In this document: positions 1-7,873 of the stretch, one piece after another
Numbering within the stretch: position 1 is the stretch's first letter
Layout of the letters: every line of letters begins with the position of its first letter
DNA from: Thermohalobaculum sp039026375
GTDB taxonomy: Bacteria > Pseudomonadota > Alphaproteobacteria > Rhodobacterales > Rhodobacteraceae
Assembly (NCBI GenBank): GCA_039026375.1
Contig: JBCCML010000018.1
Location: forward strand, 1-64,000
DNA: 64,000 nucleotides
Direction of reading: 5' to 3'
The notes under the pieces: model-generated
Database searches by the model: none
The model's input: the letters and a program-made list of their open reading frames with translations, nothing else
Told to the model about the DNA's origin: nothing
Position numbers and translations under genes: made by a program

Positions 1-141
1 ACAGATGCAGAGCGCCGCGAGCTAGAGCTTGCGGAGCGAGCAAAGTCAGCGGCCGTCGAGCAATACAATGCGACGGTCACGCGACTGAAAAACCGGTGCA
101 TTCAGCGTCTCAGGGCGAAGGCAAAACGCGATGAAGACTAG
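1..141 (+). CDS. C-terminal fragment of a charged helical protein (partial)
   Basis: An open frame enters from the left edge in frame 1 and stops at TAG 139-141, giving 46 residues. They are rich in Ala, Glu, Arg and Lys and should form a helix or coiled coil. No family can be assigned. The small phage-like genes that follow suggest a prophage or accessory protein, possibly of the lysis or spanin type, but this is inference from context only. The start lies outside the window. Confidence 0.5.
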   Translation, partial: TDAERRELELAERAKSAAVEQYNATVTRLKNRCIQRLRAKAKRDED

Positions 142-197
142 TCTGTATCGCCACTATGACGTCGTTGGGGACGGGAAGGCTGCGAGGGGTTAGAGCG

Positions 198-491
198 ATG
201 AATGATTGGAAGAGCGTGTGCCGAGAGCGAAACGGCTCCGACGTGTGCGATACTGCTCACGCTTGCGCTGCGTGTATGCTCGAAGCCATGCGGCGCTCCT
301 CGCCCCGCCAGCCCGCCCCCTTGGACCCAACAGAAGAAATGATCGACGCAGGAGCGCAGCGTTTGGTTCGGTTCGAGACGGGCGAAGAAGTCTGGCCAGA
401 TAGCTGGGATAAGCTGCAAGTCGCAGCAGCACGAAATGAAGCGGAGAGAGTGTGGCGTTCAATGTGGTGCGCCATCGATCGGGAGAGCTGA
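198..491 (+). CDS. Small phage-type hypothetical protein
   Basis: Predicted product of 97 residues of unknown function. I chose the ATG at 198 because GAGGGG at 184-189 sits about 8 bases upstream; an earlier in-frame ATG at 156 has no such site. The N-terminal part has four cysteines (C8, C17, C23 and C26 counted from this start), the last two as CAAC, which could bind a metal. The C-terminal half (PLDPTEEMIDAGAQ onward to VWRSMW) resembles short uncharacterised proteins found in tailed-phage genomes. The next small gene begins two bases after its stop, so the two are probably co-transcribed. Confidence 0.55.
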   Translation: MNDWKSVCRERNGSDVCDTAHACAACMLEAMRRSSPRQPAPLDPTEEMIDAGAQRLVRFETGEEVWPDSWDKLQVAAARNEAERVWRSMWCAIDRES

Positions 492-492
492 C

Positions 493-576
493 ATGAACTG
501 GCTGTTTACCGAGAACCGCAAGGGCAAACGCAAGGATCTGGGCAAGGTCTACTGGCGTCGTCCGCGCATCAAGTAG
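493..576 (+). CDS. 27-residue basic peptide gene
   Basis: ATG at 493 to TAG at 574-576 encodes 27 residues. They are strongly basic (ENRKGKRKDLGK, WRRPRIK) with two tryptophans. GGGAGAG at 481-487 is a well-spaced ribosome-binding site, overlapping the end of the upstream gene. Its 3' end overlaps the minus-strand gene at 569-679 by 8 bases. Function is unknown. The length is below normal annotation limits, so coding status rests on the binding site and tight packing. Confidence 0.4.
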   Translation: MNWLFTENRKGKRKDLGKVYWRRPRIK

Positions 577-679
577 GAGCCTGCTGTTTCAGAGTCGCGT
601 TGAAGCGGGCTTCGTCCTCGTCGCATTCGAGTTCGCGGGCTACTCGCTTGAACTCTTTGGCTTGCTTTTGGTCAGTCAA
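569..679 (-). CDS. 36-residue accessory-element peptide (TTG start)
   Basis: On the minus strand GGAGGA lies 7-8 bases upstream of a TTG at 679. The frame runs 36 residues to TGA at 569-571. The product is acidic and helical (KEFKRVARELECDEDEARFN). This matches a kind of short protein I recall from alphaproteobacterial phages and plasmids, with a conserved 'ARELE-DE-E-RF' core. Function unknown. The strong ribosome-binding site and conserved-looking core make it more convincing than other frames of this size. Confidence 0.55.
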   Translation of the reverse strand: MTDQKQAKEFKRVARELECDEDEARFNATLKQQAPT

Positions 680-718
680 ATTGACGTTTCCTCCATGAAC
701 CTTTATCTACAATAGCAC

Positions 719-753
719 AAAGGCCGCCCAGGTGTGGATCCAGAGCGGCCTTT
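719..753. terminator. 9-bp inverted repeat, possible bidirectional terminator
   Basis: AAAGGCCGC at 719-727 pairs perfectly with GCGGCCTTT at 745-753 across a 17-base loop. The A/T ends give short U tracts in both directions, typical of bidirectional terminators between converging phage genes. It lies upstream of the minus-strand 36-residue gene and could equally be part of the larger structured stretch to its right. Confidence 0.45.
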
Positions 754-760
754 GCTCGAA

Positions 761-812
761 CTCCCTTGTGGAAGGGGAGCCGGGACTTGAGCCTCCTTGT
801 GGAAGGGAGGCT
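761..812. repeat. Two tandem near-identical hairpins with GTGG loops
   Basis: Hairpin A: CTCCCTT 761-767, loop GTGG, AAGGGGAG 772-779. Hairpin B: AGCCTCCTT 790-798, loop GTGG, AAGGGAGGCT 803-812. Each has one unpaired base in the right arm, and the central part (CTCC, TTGTGGAAGGG, AG) is repeated. Repeated structure with conserved loops suggests a structured RNA or protein-binding site rather than coding sequence. Confidence 0.5.
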
Positions 813-817
813 ATGGG

Positions 818-886
818 TGGAGCCAGAGGGAGTTGAACCCTCGGGGAGCTGGATGGGAAGCCCGATCCCCGCACCTAGCTGGCCCC
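818..886 (-). other. tRNA-like element with acceptor stem and T-arm, no normal anticodon arm
   Basis: Read on the minus strand, the ends pair as a 7-bp acceptor-type stem (GGGGCCA at 886-880 with TGGCTCC at 825-819, one G-U pair). The 3' side carries a perfect T-arm: GAGGG, loop TTCAACT, CCCTC (842-826). The remaining 37 bases do not fold into standard D and anticodon arms. CCA is not encoded (A then CCC follows). It could be a degenerate or phage tRNA, or a remnant of a tRNA or tmRNA integration site. As it faces the phage-like genes, an attachment-site role is plausible but unproven. Confidence 0.4.
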
Positions 887-895
887 ATATGGTGA

Positions 896-924
896 CGCCC
901 CGCCTAGTGCGGGGCGTTTTCTTT
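896..924 (+). terminator. Intrinsic terminator, plus strand
   Basis: CGCCCCGC at 896-903 and GCGGGGCG at 909-916 form an 8-bp GC stem around the loop CTAGT, followed by TTTTCTTT at 917-924. The polarity is right for a plus-strand transcript ending here, for example one carrying the hairpins at 719-886. It abuts the stop codon of the minus-strand gene at 923. Confidence 0.7.
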
Positions 925-1195
925 AGAATGGGATGCTGGCATCCTCTTCGTCCATGTGAACCGGGCCGAATTCGTCGCGAGGATCTGGACGCTGAGGCTC
1001 GGGGCGCTCCACTTCGTCGACAGGTTCGCTGGTAGAGTAGACACCCTTCCGCCCCGGCACAGTCCAGAGAATGCCGTTGTCCTTCATCCTCCACTTGCCT
1101 GCATAGGCGGACTCTCCAAAGCGATCTGTGAATTCGTCAGGCGTCATGTCGATGGCATGGTGACATGCAGGGCATTGGATTCGGACGGTTGTCAT
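923..1195 (-). CDS. Small zinc-ribbon-like hypothetical protein
   Basis: 90 residues from ATG at 1195. The N-terminus has a CPACHH motif (residues 9-14) that could hold a metal, and the C-terminal third is acidic and proline-rich (ERPEPQRPDPRDEF). No catalytic motif is visible. It resembles short accessory or phage-encoded proteins more than a core gene. It is the last accessory-looking gene before the glycine riboswitch. Confidence 0.5.
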   Translation of the reverse strand: MTTVRIQCPACHHAIDMTPDEFTDRFGESAYAGKWRMKDNGILWTVPGRKGVYSTSEPVDEVERPEPQRPDPRDEFGPVHMDEEDASIPF

Positions 1196-1354
1196 GCGTT
1201 AGACAAAACGCCAGGACGTCAATGATATCAATGGGGTGCTTTGAGCGTGTTAGACAACCTAAATGGTTGATCTAGCGCAACTGTGTCTGTCCCGTACGGA
1301 GTACCACCCCCCTGGCCAGTTGCACAAATGTGATGGTACCAGCACGGGCAGTGC

Positions 1355-1383
1355 TTGCAGACTCACCCGCACAGGCGTATTTC
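1355..1383 (+). promoter_or_regulatory. Candidate promoter for the riboswitch-dadA transcript
   Basis: TTGCAG at 1355-1360 and TATTTC at 1378-1383 are separated by 17 bases and would start transcription near 1390, just ahead of the first aptamer. The -10 box is a weak match, so this is only a placement guess. The rest of 1196-1395 shows nothing else, apart from a repeated TTAGACAA at 1199 and 1249. Confidence 0.3.
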
Positions 1384-1395
1384 CGCGCCGTGGAA

Positions 1396-1580
1396 CGCCA
1401 CCGGGAGAGATCGGTCCCAGAGACCGGCGCCGAAGGGGAAACCGCCTCGGAAACTCTCAGGCAAATGGACCGGTGGTGTGATTGAGACTCCGTAGAGTGG
1501 TCGCGGCAGCGGCCCGCCCATGGGGCAAGCCTTTCCCGCCAGGGTGGCGGATCAGGTGAAACTCTCTGGCCAGGGACGGA
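1396..1580 (+). promoter_or_regulatory. Tandem glycine riboswitch
   Basis: Aptamer 1 has the conserved blocks in order: GGGAGAG (1403-1409), GCGCCGAAGGGGAA (1427-1440) and CTCTCAGGCAAATGGAC (1454-1470). Aptamer 2 follows with more diverged blocks, CGCCCATGGGGCAAGC (1515-1530) and ACTCTCTGGCCAGGGAC (1561-1577). This two-aptamer layout is the classic glycine riboswitch, which normally activates glycine-breakdown genes when glycine is abundant. Here it precedes an FAD-dependent D-amino-acid dehydrogenase-type gene rather than gcvT. The first aptamer is a strong match; the second is recognisable but looser. Confidence 0.9.
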
Positions 1581-1583
1581 GGA

Positions 1584-1615
1584 GGCACGCGCCGGGCGTT
1601 ACCCCGGTGTGCGCA
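1584..1615 (+). promoter_or_regulatory. Candidate expression-platform hairpin
   Basis: GCACGCGCCGGG and CCCGGTGTGCGC flank a short loop and can form about 12 pairs with one mismatch and two G-U pairs. It sits between the second aptamer and the GGAGG at 1622-1626. No T run follows, so control is more likely at translation. GGAGGTCTCC at 1622-1631 is itself self-complementary and could hide the ribosome-binding site. Confidence 0.4.
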
Positions 1616-1633
1616 GCCTGCGGAGGTCTCCTC

Positions 1634-2881
1634 ATGCGCGATATCGCTGTCATCGGCGCCGGCATCACCGGCATCACCACCGCCCACGCCCTGATGGACA
1701 AGGGCTACCATGTCACCGTCTACGACCGGAACCGTTATGCGGCGATGGAGACGAGCTTTGCCAATGGCGGGCAGCTTTCTGTGTCGAACGCTGAGGTTTG
1801 GACGTCCTTGGGTACGGTCCTGAAGGGCCTGAAATGGATGCTGAAGGCGGATGCGCCCCTGCTGGTCAACCCCATGCCAATGCTGCGCAAGTACGGCTGG
1901 TTCGCCCAGTTCCTTGCCAACATCCCGAACTACCGCAAGAACACGGTCGAGACCGCGCGGCTGGCCCTGATGGCCCGCGAGGCGCTGCTGGACATGGCGG
2001 ATCGTGAGGGCGTGGCCTTTGACCTCGAGAAGCGGGGGATCCTGCACTTCTACACCGACAAGAAGTCGCTGAAGCAGGCCGGTGAGGTCACGAAGATGTA
2101 TGCCGAGGCAGGGCTCTCTCGCCGCCTTGTCGATGCCGACGAGATGCGCGCCATCGAGCCGAACCTGACCGGCGACTTCCTAGGCGGTTACTACACCGAA
2201 AGCGACATGACCGGTGACATCCACAAGTTCACCACCGGTCTGGCCGATGCGCTGATCGCCAAGGGTGCCGAGATCCGCTACGACACCGAGATCCTGGAGA
2301 TCGAGCCGACCCAGCCCATCCGCATGCATTTGAAGGGCGGCGACAAGCCCGTCCACGACGCCGTCGTAGTCTGCGCCGGGATTGCAAGCCGGGATTTCGC
2401 GGCGCAGCTGGACGACTTCGTGCCGATCTACCCGGTCAAGGGCTACTCGGTCACCGTGGACCTCGACGAGGCCTCCCAACCGCACGCCCCCTGGGTCAGC
2501 CTGCTGGACGACAAGGCCAAGGTCGTAACGTCTCGCCTGGGCGCAGGCCGCTTGCGGGTCGCCGGCACCGCCGAGTTCAACGGCGCTAACCGTGACATCA
2601 AGGAGTCGCGCATCCGTCCCCTGACCGACTGGGTGCGGACTTACTTCCCTGGCGTCTCCACCGAGAATGTGACCCCCTGGGCGGGTCTGCGGCCCATGAT
2701 GCCGTCGATGATGCCAAAGGTTGGCCGCGGCCGCCGCCCGGGCGTCTTCTACAACACAGGCCACGGGCATCTGGGTTGGACCCTCTCCGGCGCAACGGCC
2801 CGGATCGTGGCCGACGTGGTTGCCGAGTCTGACCGCAAAACCCAAGTCGTCCTGCCGGATCTCTCGCCCGCCGCGGCCTGA
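1634..2881 (+). CDS. dadA: FAD-dependent D-amino-acid dehydrogenase (DadA-like)
   Basis: 415 residues. It begins with the dinucleotide-binding motif GAGITG (residues 8-13) and continues with the DAO-family fold (YDRN, ETSFANGGQ, and a C-terminal GHGHLGWTLSGATA). Such enzymes oxidise D-amino acids or glycine to 2-oxo acids, passing electrons to the respiratory chain. The longer frame starting at 1520 runs through the riboswitch, so I use the ATG at 1634, seven bases after GGAGG (1622-1626). The glycine riboswitch implies induction by glycine and makes glycine or a glycine-derived amino acid a plausible substrate. DadA versus a related glycine or sarcosine-type oxidase cannot be settled from sequence alone. 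Confidence 0.85.
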   Translation: MRDIAVIGAGITGITTAHALMDKGYHVTVYDRNRYAAMETSFANGGQLSVSNAEVWTSLGTVLKGLKWMLKADAPLLVNPMPMLRKYGWFAQFLANIPNYRKNTVETARLALMAREALLDMADREGVAFDLEKRGILHFYTDKKSLKQAGEVTKMYAEAGLSRRLVDADEMRAIEPNLTGDFLGGYYTESDMTGDIHKFTTGLADALIAKGAEIRYDTEILEIEPTQPIRMHLKGGDKPVHDAVVVCAGIASRDFAAQLDDFVPIYPVKGYSVTVDLDEASQPHAPWVSLLDDKAKVVTSRLGAGRLRVAGTAEFNGANRDIKESRIRPLTDWVRTYFPGVSTENVTPWAGLRPMMPSMMPKVGRGRRPGVFYNTGHGHLGWTLSGATARIVADVVAESDRKTQVVLPDLSPAAA

Positions 2882-2930
2882 GCACCTGCGTGATTTCCGC
2901 CGGGCGGGGTTCACACCGCCCGCGTGCCCG

Positions 2931-2958
2931 GGCATCTTCCCATCAATGGGAGGATGCC
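2931..2958 (+). promoter_or_regulatory. 13-bp hairpin covering the ribosome-binding site
   Basis: GGCATCTTCCCAT (2931-2943) and ATGGGAGGATGCC (2946-2958) pair along all 13 positions (one G-U) with only CA between them, ending two bases before the ATG at 2960. The right arm contains the GGGAGG that serves this start. Translation of the monooxygenase should therefore need the hairpin to open. No T run follows, so it is not a normal terminator. Confidence 0.6.
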
Positions 2959-2959
2959 G

Positions 2960-4624
<1,665 letters not shown>

Positions 4625-4747
4625 CGGCAGAGGTCACACGGCGCCACGCGAGAACGCCGCCATAACCTGTTCGGCCGGCTCGCGATTATCCGTTGAAAGT
4701 AGGTTGGTGGCGCGCTTTCGCTGCGCCATCGAAAGAAAGGACATCCC

Positions 4748-5542
4748 ATGCTGACTGCTGCCAAGATCAACGGCGTGACCCTGCACTATACCGAGCAGGG
4801 ACCGCGGGGGGCGCCGGCGCTGGTGTTTTCGAATTCGTTAGGGACGGATTTCCGGATTTGGGACGAGGTGGTGGCGGGGCTGCCCTCTGGGCTTCGCATC
4901 GTCCGCTATGACAAACGAGGCCATGGGCTGTCCGAGCTGCCCGACCAGCCCTGGGGCATGGGCGAGCATGTCGCCGATCTGGCTGCATTGCTGGATCACC
5001 TGGGCGTCAAGAATGCGATCATCTGCGGCCTGTCGGTCGGCGGCATCATCGCCCAGGGCATCGCGGCGGAACGGCCGGACTTGGTGGCCGGCATCATCCT
5101 GTGTGACACGGGCGCCAAGATCGGCAACCCGGAGATGTGGGACGGCCGCATCAAGATCGCGGAAGAGCAGGGGCTGGAGGCGATGGCCGATGCCGTTATG
5201 GAGCGTTGGTTCACCCCGGGCTTTCGGTCGGATGACCCCGGTTTTCCGATCTGGCGGAACATGCTGGTGCGCACGACGGTGGGCGGCTATGCGGACACCT
5301 GCCGGGCGATCCGCGACACGGACCTGACTGAGTCAACGGCGCGCCTGAACGTGCCGTGCCTGGGGCTGTGCGGCGATCAAGACGGCTCGACCCCGCCGGA
5401 TCTGGTGCGCGAAACCACGGCCCTGGTCAGCGGCAGCACTTTTGAGATTGTGCGCAATGCCGGCCACATCCCCTGCGTGGAACAACCGGAGCAGACGCTG
5501 GCGTTGATCAAGCGCTTTGTTGGCGATGTCCACGGCCTGTAG
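4748..5542 (+). CDS. pcaD: 3-oxoadipate enol-lactonase-like alpha/beta hydrolase
   Basis: 264 residues, the usual PcaD length. The nucleophile elbow is GLSVGG. The oxyanion region (FSNSLGTDFRIWDE), YDKRGHGLS and the late NAGHIPCVEQP, with the catalytic His, are typical of PcaD, which opens 3-oxoadipate enol-lactone in protocatechuate and catechol degradation. AAAGGAC upstream supports ATG 4748. No other pca genes are nearby, so a role on a different lactone or ester, such as a product of the upstream monooxygenase, is possible. KdgK starts 9 bases later, suggesting one transcript. Confidence 0.8.
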   Translation: MLTAAKINGVTLHYTEQGPRGAPALVFSNSLGTDFRIWDEVVAGLPSGLRIVRYDKRGHGLSELPDQPWGMGEHVADLAALLDHLGVKNAIICGLSVGGIIAQGIAAERPDLVAGIILCDTGAKIGNPEMWDGRIKIAEEQGLEAMADAVMERWFTPGFRSDDPGFPIWRNMLVRTTVGGYADTCRAIRDTDLTESTARLNVPCLGLCGDQDGSTPPDLVRETTALVSGSTFEIVRNAGHIPCVEQPEQTLALIKRFVGDVHGL

Positions 5543-5551
5543 CGGCGCGCC

Positions 5552-6520
5552 ATGACCCTGCCGTCCAACCACACGAGCATTTACTTCATGGGTGAGGCCA
5601 TGGTGGAGTTTGTCCGCCAGGGCGGCCCCGAAAGCCCGGAATACCGCATGGGGATTGGCGGCGACACGTCGAACGCGGCCATCGCTGCGGCAAGGCAGGG
5701 CATCTCCACTGGCTACATCTCGGCGGTTGGGCAGGACCGTTTTGGTGATTTGTTGATACAGACCTGGGAACGGGAGGGCATCAATACCGCCCAAGTTACG
5801 CGCGACCCAAGCGCGCCAACGGGCATCTACTTTGTCGACCCGGACCCGGCCTCGCGCCACTTTACCTATTACCGGGTTGGCTCGGCTGCCAGCCGCATGC
5901 ATTCAGACCCACTAAGTACCGTCGGCAATGTCGGCCAAGCGCGGTTCTTCCATCTAAGCGGCATCACGCTGGCCGTATCTGATCAGCTGCGGGCGGAAGC
6001 CTTTAAGGTCGTGGAAATGGCCTATCGCTTTAAGACCGATGTCTCGGTCGACACCAACCTGCGCACGGCGCTGTGGCCGGTCGAGACTGCGCGCGACACG
6101 ATCCACCAGGTGATCGCGGGTCTGGGCGAGGCTGGCCGACCAGCGCGCTTTGTCTTCACCAGCATCGAAGATGGGGAGCAACTGACCGGCCTGAGCGATC
6201 CCGCAAAGATCGCCGCCTTCTATCGCGATATGGGGGCGGCCACGGTCGTGGTGACCTTGGGGGCGGAGGGGTGCCTGTTGTCCGACAAGGAGGCGGGCGA
6301 GCATCGAATTCCTGCCTATCCGGCCGAACCTGTCGATTCGACCGGGGCCGGTGACAGTTTCGTCGGATCATTCCTGGCCCGTATGTTCTTTACGGGGGAT
6401 GCCGTTCGCACGGCGCGGTATGCGGCCTACGTGGCGGCGCGCACGGTCTCGGGCCACGGGGCGACGGCGCCAATCCCGAAACGCGAGGAGGTGCTGAATG
6501 CCTTGGACCTGGAGAGTTAG
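5552..6520 (+). CDS. kdgK: 2-dehydro-3-deoxygluconokinase-like PfkB sugar kinase
   Basis: 322 residues of the ribokinase/PfkB family. It starts IYFMGEAMVEF, has GGDTSNAAIAAARQG for sugar binding and the DTNLRTALWP block typical of KDG kinases. The C-terminal PfkB signature DSTGAGDSFVGSF contains the catalytic Asp and anion hole. It probably phosphorylates 2-keto-3-deoxygluconate with ATP in hexuronate or Entner-Doudoroff-type breakdown. It lies 9 bases after pcaD and its own ribosome-binding site is weak, consistent with coupled translation. Another sugar substrate of this family cannot be excluded. Confidence 0.82.
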   Translation: MTLPSNHTSIYFMGEAMVEFVRQGGPESPEYRMGIGGDTSNAAIAAARQGISTGYISAVGQDRFGDLLIQTWEREGINTAQVTRDPSAPTGIYFVDPDPASRHFTYYRVGSAASRMHSDPLSTVGNVGQARFFHLSGITLAVSDQLRAEAFKVVEMAYRFKTDVSVDTNLRTALWPVETARDTIHQVIAGLGEAGRPARFVFTSIEDGEQLTGLSDPAKIAAFYRDMGAATVVVTLGAEGCLLSDKEAGEHRIPAYPAEPVDSTGAGDSFVGSFLARMFFTGDAVRTARYAAYVAARTVSGHGATAPIPKREEVLNALDLES

Positions 6521-6586
6521 AGCCGCCGCGGGTTGGGCCGAGGGTAGCAAACCGTTGGTTGAACCCCATTGAATAGACCGCTTGGA

Positions 6587-7873
6587 TCAGGCGGCCTCCG
6601 TCAGGGCCTGATCAAGAATCTCCAACGCCCGATCGACTTCTGCCTGCGCCACGATCAGGGGCGGTGCGATCCGGAAGATGGCTGAGTGTGAACGCCGCCC
6701 GATATTCAGGCAGGCCCCCAGCTCCAGGCAGCGGTCGGCGACGCGGGCACCGGTTTCATAGTCAGGCTCTTTGGACTGGCGGTCCTTGACCAATTCGATG
6801 CCCAGCAGCAGCCCGCGGCCCCGCACGTCACCGATGGCGCTGTGGCGTTGGCGCAGATCTTCCAGGCCCTTTTTCAGGTAGGCGCCCATATCGCGGGCGC
6901 GGTCTGCCAGATTGTCCCGCGTCACGACCTCGATGACCTTGGCGCCCACCGCGGCGGGCAGGGGGTCGGCAGCATGGGTCGTGTAGAATAGGAAATCGCG
7001 ATCATAGCAGGTCTGCTCGATCTCGGCCGAGGTGACGGTGGCGGCCAACGGTAACCCAGCCCCCAGCGTTTTGGACAGGCACAGAATGTCGGGAGCGATG
7101 CCGTCCCGCTCGAACGCCATCAGGGTGCCGGTGCGGCCCATGCCGGTCTGCGCTTCATCCAGGATCACCAGCATGCCGCGGTCATGGGCGGCCTTGGTCA
7201 ACGCGGCCAGATACCCCTCCGGCAGCTCGACGATGCCGCCTGAGGAGAGAACCGGTTCGATGATGACCGATGCCAAGTTGCCCGTGGACTGGGCGTCGAT
7301 GCGTTGCCAGCCCCAATCAAGCTCCGTGCGCCAGTCATATTCACCGTCACGGTTGAAGGGCGAGCGATAGGCATGCGGTGTCGGCAGCGTCAGCACACCC
7401 GGGGTCATTGGGCCATGGCCCTTACGCCCGCCCGAGAACGTGGTCGCGGCCGCGCCCCCGGTCACCCCGTGCCAGGCACGGTCAAAGGCCACGACCTCCC
7501 AGCCGCCGGTATAGGTCTTGGCGATCCTAAGGGCGGCCTCGTTTGCCTCGCCCCCGGTCGAGAGCGGCAGGACGCGGTCCAACTCGGGCGGTAGAATGGC
7601 GGTCAGGGCATCGGCAAAGCGTTCCACAGTGTCCGACAGAAAGGCCGAGTGCAGGTGGTCCAGGCGTCCCACGGCCTCGCGCACGGTCTCCACGATCTCG
7701 GGATGCGAATGCCCCAAGATCGCCGACATCTGCCCAGAGGTGAAATCCAGGATCTCATGGTCCTGGTCATCCCAGATCTGGCAACCTCCGGCGCGCACGA
7801 TGCGCCGCCGAGCGAAATCCCCGCCATATCGAAAGACGCTCATCTCACGTGCCTTCTGGGCGCAGCGGTTCAT
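6587..7873 (-). CDS. dgdA: 2,2-dialkylglycine decarboxylase-like PLP enzyme
   Basis: 428 residues of class III aminotransferases, unusually close to the dialkylglycine decarboxylase I remember from Burkholderia. Shared blocks include DFTSGQMSAILGH, LSTGGEANEAA, AWHGVTG, ILDEAQTGMGRTGT, LSKTLGAGLPLAA and FRIAPPL. The PLP lysine is K268. The family decarboxylates 2-aminoisobutyrate-type amino acids and then transaminates pyruvate. The ATG at 7873 overlaps the upstream transporter by 29 bases; an internal ATG at 7843, with AGAAGG about 8 bases upstream, is a good alternative. The decarboxylase residue pattern (the Gln in SGQM, Trp of AWHG) is kept, so I favour this over plain 4-aminobutyrate aminotransferase. 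Confidence 0.85.
   Translation of the reverse strand: MNRCAQKAREMSVFRYGGDFARRRIVRAGGCQIWDDQDHEILDFTSGQMSAILGHSHPEIVETVREAVGRLDHLHSAFLSDTVERFADALTAILPPELDRVLPLSTGGEANEAALRIAKTYTGGWEVVAFDRAWHGVTGGAAATTFSGGRKGHGPMTPGVLTLPTPHAYRSPFNRDGEYDWRTELDWGWQRIDAQSTGNLASVIIEPVLSSGGIVELPEGYLAALTKAAHDRGMLVILDEAQTGMGRTGTLMAFERDGIAPDILCLSKTLGAGLPLAATVTSAEIEQTCYDRDFLFYTTHAADPLPAAVGAKVIEVVTRDNLADRARDMGAYLKKGLEDLRQRHSAIGDVRGRGLLLGIELVKDRQSKEPDYETGARVADRCLELGACLNIGRRSHSAIFRIAPPLIVAQAEVDRALEILDQALTEAA

Noticed and set aside
818..886. Ordinary functional tRNA or tmRNA gene
   Set aside because: The acceptor stem and T-arm are good but no D arm or seven-base anticodon loop can be formed, and CCA is not encoded; kept only as tRNA-like.
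1520..1633. In-frame N-terminal extension of the DadA-like protein
   Set aside because: It runs through the second glycine aptamer and has no family similarity; GGAGG at 1622-1626 serves ATG 1634.
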